Below, one piece after another: positions 20,638 to 31,278 of a stretch of 64,000 bases of DNA; the stretch's first letter is position 1, and the number at the start of each line of letters is the position of its first letter. The notes beneath the pieces are model-generated. The model searched no databases, was not told the DNA's origin, and saw only the letters and a list, made by a program, of their open reading frames with translations. Source of the stretch: Rotaria socialis (lineage: Eukaryota > Rotifera > Eurotatoria > Philodinida > Philodinidae). The translations under genes were made by a program, and so were the position numbers. The DNA lies in contig CAJNYU010000824.1 of NCBI GenBank assembly GCA_905331475.1, forward strand, positions 78,399-142,398, read 5' to 3'.

Positions 20638-22960
20638 GACATTCCGTGGTTTTTTACAAGCTCACGATGATTTTTCCACATAGCAGCTAGTTCGTGATCG
20701 AACGCTCGAAGACATTGATAGAATTTCATTTTGGCTTCTATTATTTTAATAGCCACAAAGCCAAGTTTCTTTTGTTGAATTAATTTTTCATTTTTATTCA
20801 ACAATTTTAGTTTTCTATCGTCATCATTCAATACTGGCCTAGTTGTTTCAATTGCATCTAACAAAGAATGTGATTTATTATAGAAAACTCAATATTTCAA
20901 TTCTAATAGTTCTCGTTTCGACTTTTCTAGTTCACGCTTTTTTTCAGAAAGACGTTTCATGACTTGAATCTAAACAATAGAAAACAGAAAGATATGCTAT
21001 TATTTTAACAGCATGTAGATTTTTCTTTTGATTTTTACTTGATATTGATTTAGTTTCTCCTGTAGATATTGACGCCTTAAAATTTTTGAATCATAATAAT
21101 GGTTAATCATTGCTATTTTTAAATTTCGTTTCATTTTAAGTGACTTCACAGCATGCTTTTGAGCAAAACTTTGAATAGTTTGTTCGATATTCGATGTAAA
21201 GCCGGTTCAATAGTTTTTCTTTCCGTTAAATTGATTTGATGATACTGAATTTTTTCATTCATTTCTAATAAACGTTGATATAAATGGTTTTCACAGTCGG
21301 CCTGTTGATCTTCTGTAATGATTTCTGGAGGTTTACTACTAGTAATACTATCACAAGCCGTAGTTATTGCTGCTTTTTGTTGTGTTAACATAAGCGATTG
21401 AACTTGCATAGGCCATACACGCCGGCCAACTTCGATGAGATGAGATTCAGATTGCTTTAATGTACCCATCACTGAATATAAATACGTTTTCATATAACTT
21501 CTCTATCTATTCGAACACTAGTTGCTTGATGTATGAATAGAGCTAGTGGTTGTATATTATTTATACTAATAGAAGTAGTTGTTTTTGTTATAGTTTGTGC
21601 CATATGAACAAATAATTTGTTATTTATCGATAGATAGATCGGTATTTCATTTGTTTCAGTACTACTCATTGTACTAGTACCAGTAGGCTCATCAGTATCA
21701 TCCACAATTATTTTTGTTTTCTTGGAGCTGGTATTTGGACTAGATATAGTAATTGATCGTCGTCGTTTATGAATTACACCAGATTTCTGTTCATCTTCAG
21801 TCTTTGTTGATAATTGCCTGAATTTTTGTGACAGAACAGCTTCTGTTTATATTTCCTGAAGGACAAAAACAATGTATTCGTTTTAGAAAAAAGAGGTCTT
21901 ACTTGAATGACATTTAAGTCATTATCATAACTATCATCATCGATTATTTCATCTTCATGTGCCACTGAATTCAGATGACCAGACAAATAATATTTATTTA
22001 ATTCATCCTCTGCACATTTAAGTGTACCTCCAGGAGAATCATTCCGACAGTAGGATCCTATCGGATTCCGAGAAGGATCAGACAGCGAATATATCGAATA
22101 CCATATGTGTTTCAATAAAACCGACGAAATCTTATGGGATTCCTGAACACGGATCTACAGTCGGATCCTTGGTATTGGATCCAATCCGATTCGATTCGAT
22201 CCGATCCAACGTTGAATTTTAACGGAATCCAACTCTAACAAATCACCCTTGTGCTCTGATGGCTCAAAATGCTTATTTGATAGTGATTAAGAAAATGATT
22301 TTTTCCGTCGGAACCGACAATAGATCCGTGTCCAGGAATCCTATCGAATTCTGTCGGGAGTCGGATCCCATAGGATTCGATAAGATCCGTTGTCGGATTC
22401 ATTCACCTGGGTAATACAATAAAACAATAGTGGTTTTTATTAACCTCTTCATCTTCATCATCATCATTATTATTATGGCTGTTGTTTTGTTGTTATGATC
22501 GACATTGTTCCGTGTTTCTAGCCGATTTATATTAGGTAAATCACTAACATCAACCACTTCTATATCACTATCTTCAACGCAAAACGCAATGAAAATCGTT
22601 ATTAATTTAGTTTCCCTAGGCGAACTTTTTTTCTGCGCTGGATATGCGCGGACCTCAACTTTGGTCCATAGCGCATGACTTTCTTGCTCAAGACAAGCGC
22701 TTGAGTGTTGCATGAAAATACATCTATCAATTTTTATTAAAATTTGAGTTGTTTTGAACATAAAATTGCAGAAAACACTATAAAAAGTTCTTGAATAATA
22801 GGAACCCTTGCATAAGAATATCAAGCGATAGAGCAAGAAGTTCAAGAGCTTGAGCTCGCCGAAATGTTTCAAGTCTTGCCTCAAGTTTGGCCCATAGTGC
22901 ATGACTTTCTTGATCAACCTTCTCAAGTATCTCCCGCACGGACCAAAAGAAGTTCGACTA
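20638..22960 (-). pseudogene. Upstream coding region of the Athena-like element (coiled coil, acidic)
   Basis: Minus-strand blocks from 5' to 3': two related segments with ESHALW (about 22930-22800 and 22700-22620), an acidic SUMO-interaction-like stretch (DSDIEVVDVSDLP, about 22590-22550), an acidic exon (about 22000-21910), a basic Ser/Thr-rich part with KRRRS (about 21780-21700), GRRVWPMQVQ (21400s) and a coiled coil with LDAIETTRPVL to AAMWKNHRELVKNHG (20864-20640). The end runs in frame into the reverse transcriptase segment at 17540 once the inserted element is disregarded. Stops and unclear splice sites are frequent. No enzyme domain is recognised. Bdelloid Athena elements carry long upstream frames of unclear function, which fits. 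Confidence 0.5.
22027..22411. mobile_element. Word element D: GGATCCGATC MITE with TA target duplication
   Basis: Ends are CCTCCAGGAGAATCATTCCG at the left and, read inward, CCCAGGTGAATGAATCCG at the right. They match each other and the left end of element C. TA is duplicated (22025-22026, 22412-22413). The interior has GGATCCTATCGGATTC, GGATCCAATCCGATTCG and GATCCGTGTC words in both orientations. It lies in a probable intron of the retroelement, between a GAGGTTAAT donor and a TGTGCAG acceptor. Confidence 0.78.
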
Positions 22961-22964
22961 GGGC

Positions 22965-23110
22965 TAATACTTTTTTGGCAAGATCAATAACAATAATCGA
23001 TTGATTTATTCGACGATTCTTCTAATTGATATTTGAAATTTATATTTACAAAACTCTCAATTTAAAAGAATGAACAAACAATGGAACATTGAAGAGTTTT
23101 TGCTTAACAG

Positions 23111-23148
<38 letters not shown>

Positions 23149-23870
23149 TACTGAAAAATAGCATAGTTTCGACGCTTAAAAGATACATAAGAAAAGCAGA
23201 GGCTATTGATTATACGCCCTTTTACAGATGAAAAAATGATTTTGCTAAGTCACTTTGTTATCATTTTCCTTTATTTGACCCATTCTAAAAAATAACATTT
23301 CTCCGACTAGTAAGAGACGAAATCGACTTTTTTTTCATTGTATTCTCTATTCTGTAATTTCTTGTTGATTGATGTCCGATAAAAAAAATTAACTGTCTTC
23401 TGTTTATATTGGCTTTCTTATAAGAAAATAGATATGAATCTATCTTCTTTCGCTAAGCTATGCATCTGAATTGATCGATTCTAGCAAAAAAAACGAGGCT
23501 TTTACTAATGTGAGAAAATATGTCAAGTCGTCCATATTCACTAACGAAAAACAACGAGTTATGCTAGGTTTCAATCAGCACCCTTCATAAAATTCACAAA
23601 CAAATCAATTATAGAGAAATCTTTTGGAATTCTCGACTCAGATTTATACATCATCCGACGGTTCCAATTCATTAGAAAAAAAAACATCTAGCTTGTGTAT
23701 AATATTGATACGGGGTTTAGCACTATTCACAATTTTCTATATCAATCATAGTTTTAGAAACCAACGAAATTTCATGAGCTTCAATTTGATGTTATATAAG
23801 AAAGATGAAAGCTTCGGAACTAAGGAAATTTTATTTCGGAAGTTCTTTTTTTTATGTTTAATATAGAAAG
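22965..23870. other. intergenic, (TA)n microsatellite at 23113-23145
   Basis: AT-rich DNA with a 33-bp (TA)n run. No gene is supported. A frame at 23624-23866 has no recognisable features. Confidence 0.45.
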
Positions 23871-24017
23871 TTATAAATATAATAATAAACAGCATTCATC
23901 CATTACGTCGTTTATCACTACTAGTAGCTGCCCGCCATTGATCCCATTCATAAAAGTTCAATTCACATTTTAACATTTTTTCATATTAAGTTTACTTTTT
24001 ACTGCAAGTTTTGGACA

Positions 24018-24354
24018 TCACCGTTGAAGACCAGTAACTTTATTTATGCCTAAAGCTCGTTCACATCTATACAAAAAGAAGAAATATTATTCGAAGAAAG
24101 TTTTTTTACAATTTACCGTTCTTCATATTTTTCTTTAGCTTCTCGACGTTGTTCACGCGGGAACGGAATACCAAAAAGACGTTTATGTAAGAATTGTCGT
24201 GCAGCATTAGCATCTAATCAATATACAAACCAAGTTATATTCCATCCACAGAAATTGAAAATATACTAAATTCATTTTTATCATTAGCATGAACCATATG
24301 AATGAAAGCAAAAGTCAGCGTCGCAAAAGTCAGAAAAATTAAAAGGTTATTCAT
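24018..24354 (-). CDS. Small secreted cysteine protein, diverged or truncated family member
   Basis: Exons 24354-24267 (signal peptide MNNLLIFLTFATLTFAF), 24213-24117 (ARQFLHKRLFGIPF then REQRREAKEKYEE) and 24066-24018 join in frame, with phase-1 then phase-2 introns, to 77 residues. The block E-Q-R/K-R-E-A-K/R followed by RCE is shared with the plus-strand genes at 24713-26410. Where those read R-Y-C-P, this copy reads R-stop-C-P (TGA at 24018-24020). The downstream codons still look related, and a further segment with YEWDQWRAA lies at 23880-23945. It is either a truncated gene or a young pseudogene. It is arranged divergently from the plus-strand cluster. Confidence 0.6.
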
Positions 24355-24712
24355 GATTGAATGTTTTAAGCAAAATAGAATAACGTTGAAATGAATCACT
24401 TTCTTTTTATTTTCTTTACTAGATGATATCCCAAAGCGAATGCACAAACAAACATTTGCCTTTCGAGTACTAGCAATTACTTATCATTTGATTAAAGACG
24501 ATGAATGATATAGATAATATATATTTTTCAACACTTATATTAATCAACGCCATTAATATGAATAATCGTCAGTGTGCTCTTTTTTTCTTTGTATTCATTG
24601 AGTATTTCCTTCAGTATTATTTCTTTCACAAGAGGATAACAAGCAATTCGAGGTAGACTCAACAGATTTATGTTTAGTCAGATATAGAATTTGTTTTTTC
24701 TTCATTTAGAAA

Positions 24713-25151
24713 ATGAAGAAAATTTCAATTATTGTTGTTGTATGGATCTCAGTATTGGCTATTCATTTGAGCAATAGTTTTGTTCAAGCTGCTGATGAAG
24801 AAGAATTCGAAGAAGGTAAATAAGATCCATCTTTTCTTGACATTAGAGCAAGATCTTTTGGAGATTTTTTCTGCGCTTGCGCAATTTGTTTTTAAATTTT
24901 AATCGAATGTATCGCTCGTTATGTGTGTGTATGTAGAACCATTCGATGCTCTCTCCTTTCTCGTCGGCAAACGGGTTTATAAACAATTTAAAACAAAATG
25001 TGAAGAACAAAAACGTGAAGCAAAAGCAGCCTATGAATCACGTTGTGAACCATCAATTCATCTTAAATTATCAAATAAAAATGCAGCCGACAAACGTTAT
25101 TGTCCAGAATTAAAAAATTGGCCGGTCTTTGTTAAATATGAAATACAATAA
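24713..25151 (+). CDS. Small secreted cysteine protein, first cassette
   Basis: Exon 24713-24815 encodes a signal peptide (MKKISIIVVVWISVLAIHLS, cleavage likely near VQAADE). Exon 24937-25151 encodes the mature part: CEEQKREAKAAYESRCEPS, then RYCPELKNW and a stop. The precursor is 105 residues. The mature protein has three cysteines in the order C-x17-C-x22-C. No known family is recognised. The same three-cysteine module recurs twice downstream. The signal exon ends in phase 1, as needed by all three downstream cassettes. Secretion and a role outside the cell are inferred from the signal peptide alone. Confidence 0.75.
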
Positions 25152-25284
25152 ATTTTAATTCGTTTTTTATTGTAGTATTTTCTATGAATTTTCATTAATA
25201 TATTAATCTTTTTTTTTCTTTTAAATCCTTTAATACCTTATTCTCTTTGTGTCTGCCTTGTTTACTCTTTGTTCTATACTATAG

Positions 25285-25688
25285 CTCGTTCTACATCAAA
25301 TGAATTTCTTCGTCAAAAACGTGGCATATTCCATCCGGGTCTGACCTCGTGTGAAGAACAAAAACGTGAAGCTCGAGAAGATTACGGTATGAGACGGTTA
25401 CTGATTTGGAACCATTAAAATACTTGTTTTAAAATAAATATAGAAGAAAGATGTGAACCATCGATTCCATGGCAACGAAATCGTAACAGCAATCGTTTCT
25501 GTCCCGATATCAACGATTGGCAAGAATTGGATACTTACGAAATTGGAGATGGAGGTGGCTTTGATTTAGATACATTGAGTAAATTAGTACCACAAAATAT
25601 GAGCATGGAAAAAATTATTGGTGGTGTTATCGGTGGAATTATTTCAGCGGGAGTGGGAGGCAAAAGAAGTGTTAATGATGATAACTGA
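25285..25688 (+). CDS. Second cysteine-module cassette with Gly-rich hydrophobic tail
   Basis: Exons 25285-25386 and 25444-25688 encode RSTSNEFLRQKRGIFHPG, CEEQKREAREDYEERCEPS, RFCPDINDW and LDTYEIGDGGG. A tail follows with MEKIIGGVIGGIISAGVGG and KR. The set has no start codon or signal exon of its own. Both introns are phase 1. Joining to the signal exon at 24713-24815 gives an uninterrupted 149-residue precursor. The tail has GxxxG spacing and is followed by a dibasic site, as in membrane-active peptides cut from precursors. The two explanations are alternative splicing from the shared signal exon, or a duplicated gene that lost its first exon. Confidence 0.65.
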
Positions 25689-25998
25689 CAGAGTAGTTCT
25701 GTTTTCCTCTTCTGTGCGGAATATCATATTTTATGATATGATTATAAAGATTGATTATCTAGCTATGTCTGTATTTTTAATACAGATTCTTTCACAAGTG
25801 CGTACGCCCCTTTTTTTGTTTATTTGCTGTTGCGTCAATGTTTGTTTTCTTTTGCTTACTATTCAAAATTGAATAATTTCATTGTAAAATTTTACATAGA
25901 ATTTCAATACGCTATTAATCGATCAATTTAGTCTATCTTAATTCTAACAAATGCATTATTTTTATGATAAATTTCTTCCTATGCTTATTAATGTTTAG

Positions 25999-26410
25999 GT
26001 GCGGCTCATGCTAATCATTTTCTAAAACGAACTTTTTTCCATCCTGGCAGAACCAGTTGTGAAGAACAAAAACGTGAAGCACGAGAAGATTACGGTAATT
26101 TATATTCTTCTATTACTTAATGTTATATTTTCAGTTTATTTCGTTTTTGTTTTGTTTATTAGAGGAACGATGTGAACCATCTTTTCCACTTTATCGAAAT
26201 ACTGGAACAAACCGTTATTGTCCAGATATTAATAGTTGGGCGGAATTAGATACTTATGAAATCGGTGATGGATACGAATCGCGTGTTCCAATACATGATG
26301 ATCGAAAGAATAGAAATCAATACGATGCTTACAGCGTTAACTATCCTCGTTCAACTACAACTACTTCTACTACTACTAACGAAGAGCTTGAAGTGGATAG
26401 CAATTCTTAA
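25999..26410 (+). CDS. Third cysteine-module cassette with Ser/Thr-rich tail
   Basis: Exons 25999-26094 and 26163-26410 encode AAHANHFLKRTFFHPGRTS, CEEQKREAREDYEERCEPS, RYCPDINSW and LDTYEIGDG. The tail ends in a run of Ser/Thr (TTTTSTTTNEELEVDSNS), likely O-glycosylated. Like the second cassette it has no start codon or signal exon and begins with a phase-1 acceptor. Splicing from the exon at 24713-24815 gives 148 residues in frame. The identical block EEQKREAREDYEERCEPS in cassettes two and three shows recent duplication. Confidence 0.65.
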
Positions 26411-27598
26411 AAACAAAAACAAAAACAAAACTTTAAAATGTATTTTTTTGCAAGGCTAAACGATTTTAATTCTATTAAAGATGCAGTATATTTAATATAA
26501 TCAAAATATTCATAAACATGCACTTGAAAATCTAACTTTTTTCTATTTTATAAATATTGCACTTAATAAATCGATTTTTATATCATGGAGAATATTCCAT
26601 AATTTGATTATCATCTGATTCAAGATCACGACGAAATAAAACTACAATAACTGAATGTAAACGTAGGAGAATGGACAAAATTTGAAAAAAGAATCAGAAG
26701 TTTTTTGTCTCGATGGTCACATATATTATAATGCACAGCAGTCATGTATGCAACAATGAACTATGACAAATTTATTCCGTTTGAATGCATAATAAGATGG
26801 GCGAAGGAGCCGAAGAACTTCACGTTGAAACTTACATTCATTACTTTGTTCGAAAATATATATAAGTCCTGCAATATTGTGTCAGTAGTAGTTCTAGAGT
26901 CGATAGGAAAAAAACTTATCAGCAGTTCAGTAAACAAGAAATTCGGAGGAAATTATTCGTTAGCTTTTATTGGGCATATTTTCTGAATAATTGTAAATCC
27001 AGGGTAAAGTTGGATCTTTAAATTAGATAAATGTGCATGTGCATAGAAAGCTCATCTTCATTCAAACACCCAATCAAGTGGATAAAGTCTATTGGTTTCA
27101 CCTCGATATTGCTCGTGAGCAACGGATCGACGCTATTAGTTCGATATATATATTTCGCTGAATTATAATGAAGTTTACTTATCATATGAATTAATCTTCG
27201 AATTCGGAAGCATACTCAAGAAACTCAAAAAATCCAAAAAACAACATTCTAATACGATTCAATAACATACAATTAGCATAAAAGTGCAAGGTATGGGCGC
27301 TGCTCCAGATTATGAAAGCCCTTTTGATAACGCAAAATACTGATACCGAATGAATAGATCCGCTGGTGTTGTTTTTTCCTCGAACTTATTTACTTGATTT
27401 CATCAATAGATGTTTTTATCCAACTAGGAGCAGCATATAAAGGGAACGTATGCAGTTATTACTTACTGTTAAAAGTATAGATAAGTAAATAAGACTAGAA
27501 ATTAGTTCATTGTTCTATTGTAGAAAATTATGTATAATCTGTGCAATGTAGAATTTTTTATAGAGTCATTTTAAATCGATTTAAGGATGCCCAAGGTA
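26411..27598. other. intergenic, nothing recognised
   Basis: AT-rich sequence. Frames are short and featureless. A small (AAAAC)n tract follows the stop codon at 26410. Confidence 0.4.
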
Positions 27599-27606
27599 AT
27601 GTACAA

Positions 27607-28156
27607 CATAGACCGAAACGAGCCAAAAAACATCCGGCTCGACTCGACTCAAACAGCGAATTTTTAAAAGCAGGTTTATTCAACAACAACAACAATTATA
27701 TATATCCGTAATCAGTCGATTGGTTAGGTTCCGTTTCGTTGAAAAATCACCTTCATCCACATCCCTACTGTTTTGATATGCTTTGAAGTAATTTGCGTTA
27801 GAGGTGTTAATTTCGACAAAACAGGAGTCCATCCGGTCAATCCATTGTTGTGTGACTAATTGGTGAATAGAACCTGATGTATTGAATACAATAAAAGTCA
27901 TTGTATGTCATTCATTATTGTCTATTGGACGTCGTTAGTTGATCGTCGTATTTTTTGTTCGATTAATTCACTGCAATGAATGAGATTTGTATCATTTCAA
28001 TGCAATACTGATAATAACGGTCAATGTCGAGAAACAGTGAAAACTTTAAAAAGTCGAGTCTCTCAAATCAAACTCGACTCGACTCGGCTGTAGGTCTGGC
28101 TCGACTCGACACATATTTGAAAAAGTCCACTCGGCTCGACTCGGTTTCGGTCTATG
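27607..28156. mobile_element. Word element G: GACTCGACTCG hAT-like MITE
   Basis: The ends are CATAGACCGAAACGAGCC at the left and, read inward, CATAGACCGAAACCGAGTCG at the right. The 7-bp atgtaca (27599-27605 and 27157 offset copy at 28157-28163) flanks it, extended to 8 bp with one mismatch. Near both ends are GGCTCGACTCGACTC and CGACTCGACTCGGC words. The interior is AT-rich, and its one minus-strand frame (27901-27680) has no recognised motif. End sequence and duplication length fit hAT elements. Confidence 0.72.
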
Positions 28157-28466
28157 ATGTACAGTATAAATACTAGTCGTAAGTTAGCATTGGCCAAGTT
28201 ATTGTCGATATCAAGACGTATATTTCTAATAACTTGACACAACTACAGTTTCATTGTTGCTGGAGTTTGTGCGTACGATGGAGTTACTGACAAGATAGGT
28301 CATGCATTCACACTCACATTCTCAAGATGGTTACGTCTACCAAAATTATAATAATATAATTAGAGTATAGATAGACAGACATTGGTGAATTTCTATTCCT
28401 AGACCTTATTATCCACTAAACATAGAGAATCGTATGTGCCTGTTATTTTTTAATTTCTATTTGTAG

Positions 28467-29621
28467 GTTATATTATGGTCGACATCTGTCGTTTGGATCT
28501 TTTGGATTGCCATAATAATGACCAGTGCGTTGTAAATATTACGTTAAATACAACTTACTGTACATGTGATCCGTATCATGAAGGTTCTCTGTGTGAAAAT
28601 GATATTTGAAAACAGATACAGTTTGATACAACATATATCTATTTAATCATATTCGAAATTGGATTGGATTTTTCACTTTTAAATGATATTTTCGGTCTCG
28701 GAGTATTTCTCGACTGTAGACGTATTCATCGTAGCAACTGTGGTGTCGATTTAATCGTCTATTCAATTATGTCAATAGTATCAAATAGTCTACTGGTAGC
28801 TGATTATATTGTGCAGAACTATCCTAATCAGTTGATACAAAATGGTAACCAGTATCAAGTGTTTCATTGTGGCGTGTCTAAAAATCGATTACAATACATT
28901 TGTCGGCAGCTGTATATGGCTCAGTGCATGTGTAGCATTTCAACGTGGTCTAATTGTATGTTTCGATAGTAGAGCACACGTTACTCGATGGCGACTCTTT
29001 GTTACTCTGATAGTTTTCTTTTCAATTGCTATTGCCTCGGCCACACCAGTGGTAATGCACAAGTGTGGCTGGGATAATATACCCGGGTTACAGACTGTAG
29101 GTGCTGTTTTCATCTGTTTTTACATTGCTACAGGACCTACAATTTATGCACTAGCAACTGTATTGGTCTTAATTAGTTTCCCACGTCGTATACGTCGATA
29201 CGGGACAGAGAATGGCTCATTCATACAAACATTTCTTAAACTATTATATTCACATATGTTCATTTTTATACCACCACTTGCCTATGGTTTTAGTTATGTT
29301 CCGTATGCTATTGCCGAAGGGGCGAGAGATAGTTCTAAACATTCGTATTTTCAATGTGGTATTTCAACAGGAGAATATATTATCAAAGTTTTGGCAGAAA
29401 TCCTACAGAGTATACCGACTGCTATCACATGGTTAATCTTTATATATCCATCAACAGTTTATATGGCCGAAGTTTACATGAACACATGGTCAGGACAGCA
29501 TTTAGCTAAAATTTTACTGCTCCTTAAGCGAAATAAGGACAAAAATAATATTTCTCATACTTCTAGTACAAGCGTCGTGGCTGACGAATTTGATAATAGA
29601 GAGTTACGCTTGGTAAATTAA
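28467..29621 (+). pseudogene. EGF-7TM receptor, broken by one stop and one frameshift
   Basis: After a splice acceptor at 28466 the frame encodes a six-cysteine EGF-like domain (CRLDLLDCHNNDQCV ... YCTCDPYHEGSLCE). A TGA at about 28608 then interrupts the same frame, which resumes with IYLIIFEIGLDFSLLNDIFG and the block NCGVDLIVYSIMSIVSNSLL. Near 28868, in an A-run, the coding frame shifts, and it continues as WLSACVAFQRGLIVCF, a basic loop, and several hydrophobic helices to the stop at 29619-29621. The order EGF, about seven hydrophobic segments, short cytoplasmic tail matches an expanded receptor family of bdelloids. Two lesions make this copy a pseudogene, unless one is an assembly error. 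Earlier exons were not found. Confidence 0.75.
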
Positions 29622-30409
29622 TGTTTGCAAGGCCATTACAAGATTTGAATCATTTCAGTTTTTATCTTACATATTAATTATATAATAACGAGTCATGTTA
29701 ACTGTATACAATATTTTAATAAACAAAAGACACGCTGCACACTCTGAATATCGCGATATTAATATACATGGTGAGAACATGAATGAATGGTCTGTCTTAT
29801 CACTAATACGTTCAAACAGTCATTTGAATGCAGATCTAGATCCATATTCACCTTCATTCACAACGAGCACCAGCTTTATCATTGATACTCTAGTGATCAA
29901 ATCATCTACGTTTTGTACTAAGAGAATTTTTCTTTAGGTTAAAAAGATTTTGTTCTATCAATGGTTGTAAAGATTCACTAATTGATGACAAGGTCATATC
30001 TTATTTACTAATGTCTCCAATGTAATAAGCTTTCTCGTTCGCTATGATCTTTACCGACGAACAGCAGTGAGAAAAATGTCGAACATTAATTGAAAAATAT
30101 GGATAGTTTCAGAGAAAATTACGCATTAGAATATCTAAATTTTGCTATATAAGTACAGAAATCATCAGCGATCTTCAAAACCAAAAGCAAATGTATCTAG
30201 TAGTATTTGAAATAGCCATAATATTTTCATCCTACAGTAGGATAAGAATTCTATAAATCAGATAATAATGAACAAAATTTACTCATAAATATCCTTTGAA
30301 TTAAAAGGCAATAAAACAACGTGGCTCTAGATTTCATAGAAAAATAAGTTCACAATCGATTAGAAGAAATTTTAAAAAATTATTTATTAATAAAAAGTTT
30401 CGAAAAAAC
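29622..30409. other. intergenic, nothing recognised
   Basis: A frame at 29695-29937 has no recognisable feature. The interval separates the receptor remnant from the convergent ATG10 gene. Confidence 0.4.
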
Positions 30410-30877
30410 TTAATCAATTGCATAATTAACTGACAGTGGTAAACCAACCGATTGTCCATATATTGAAAGCCAGAAAATGAATCGTTTTTTAGTTGGCTGA
30501 TCTACTACTTTTCTTAGAAGACTTTCTGTATGACAAGGATGAAGAATAAAAAATGGTCGATGAAGTATCGGATGTTCTTGTTGAGTAATTGTTTCATACA
30601 TATTCGAAGTTTTTTTATGCATAAATAATTTCCATACATCATCTAATGATAATAAGGAACCATCTAAATTACTTATATTAAAATATAGTACAGGCACAGA
30701 ATAACTTTCACTATATACAATATGAAACTCATATTTTAAACAATTATTATCAATAAATGAATAAATTAAATACGATCCTTTGCTTGTTTCAATTAATTGC
30801 CATCGATCATGAATTTTCTTTGATTGATCATATAGATCGGAAATACATTTATAAAATTCGTCTAGTGTAAAAGCCAT
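30410..30877 (-). CDS. ATG10: ATG10, E2-like enzyme for ATG12 conjugation
   Basis: Single-exon gene, 155 residues. The conserved core is present: YEFHIVYSESYSVPVLYFN, then DGSLLSLDDVW, TQQEHPIL, and the active-site block PFFILHPCHTESLL with Cys115 as the thioester cysteine. ATG3 shares the HPC but has other flanking sequence, so ATG10 is preferred. The enzyme takes ATG12 from ATG7 and joins it to ATG5, an early step in autophagosome formation in the cytosol. An AATCTCTAG acceptor lies 10 nt upstream of the ATG, so a 5' leader exon or trans-splicing is possible. It lies 400 bp downstream of FBXW7 on the same strand. Confidence 0.92.
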   Translation of the reverse strand: MAFTLDEFYKCISDLYDQSKKIHDRWQLIETSKGSYLIYSFIDNNCLKYEFHIVYSESYSVPVLYFNISNLDGSLLSLDDVWKLFMHKKTSNMYETITQQEHPILHRPFFILHPCHTESLLRKVVDQPTKKRFIFWLSIYGQSVGLPLSVNYAID

Positions 30878-31053
30878 TTTGTTTTTCTAGAGATTAAAAA
30901 AAACTAGTTGAAGTTTATTTTCGTTTCTTTAGCATACAAATATGTATATTTATGTTTTTGGTCGCGTACTTCTTCTCTTGCTAATAGGATGAAGTCGTGA
31001 TACAACAGGCATAGTGTGCATTGATTTAATAATAATATATGTATGTATATAAC

Positions 31054-31066
31054 TTATATATATATG

Positions 31067-31100
<34 letters not shown>

Positions 31101-31102
31101 TA
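31054..31102. repeat. (TA)n microsatellite
   Basis: Imperfect TATATG/TATATA run between ATG10 and FBXW7. A second run lies at 31448-31471 in the last FBXW7 intron. Both are non-coding. Confidence 0.85.
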
Positions 31103-31278
31103 AAAGAAGTAGAACAATGAAAAAAGAGAAGGAAAAACCGACAACAGAGTTGGCACACTGAGAACAGTAAAGAAACGAAAAAAAGAATAATCAACAACAA
31201 CAGAGACAACAGACATGAAATTTTGAGACAAACGTTTTAAAAGACACAGAATTGAAGACAATAGGAACGCAAATAACA

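Larger units (their letters stand above)
16350..22960 (-). mobile_element. Athena-type Penelope-like retroelement, interrupted and deleted
   Basis: The parts read on the minus strand, from about 22960 (5') to 16350 (3'): a coiled-coil, acidic upstream region (22960-20638), a conserved segment before the reverse transcriptase fingers (17540-17165), an unrecognised frame (16938-16636), a hammerhead motif (16420-16377) and telomeric repeats. The frame on the high side (ending KNHGM) and the frame on the low side (beginning TTLTNLIEKR) become contiguous if the insertion 17543-20637 and one copy of its GA duplication are ignored. A second insertion (22027-22411) lies upstream in what looks like an intron. 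The reverse transcriptase catalytic core (YxDD region) is not visible, so part is deleted. Athena elements attach to bdelloid telomeres by their 3' ends, and the telomeric tract here is in that position. Confidence 0.72.

Noticed and set aside
24018-24020. Selenocysteine codon (TGA) in the minus-strand secreted protein
   Set aside because: The aligned residue is Tyr in relatives, not Cys, and no SECIS-like structure was noticed downstream.
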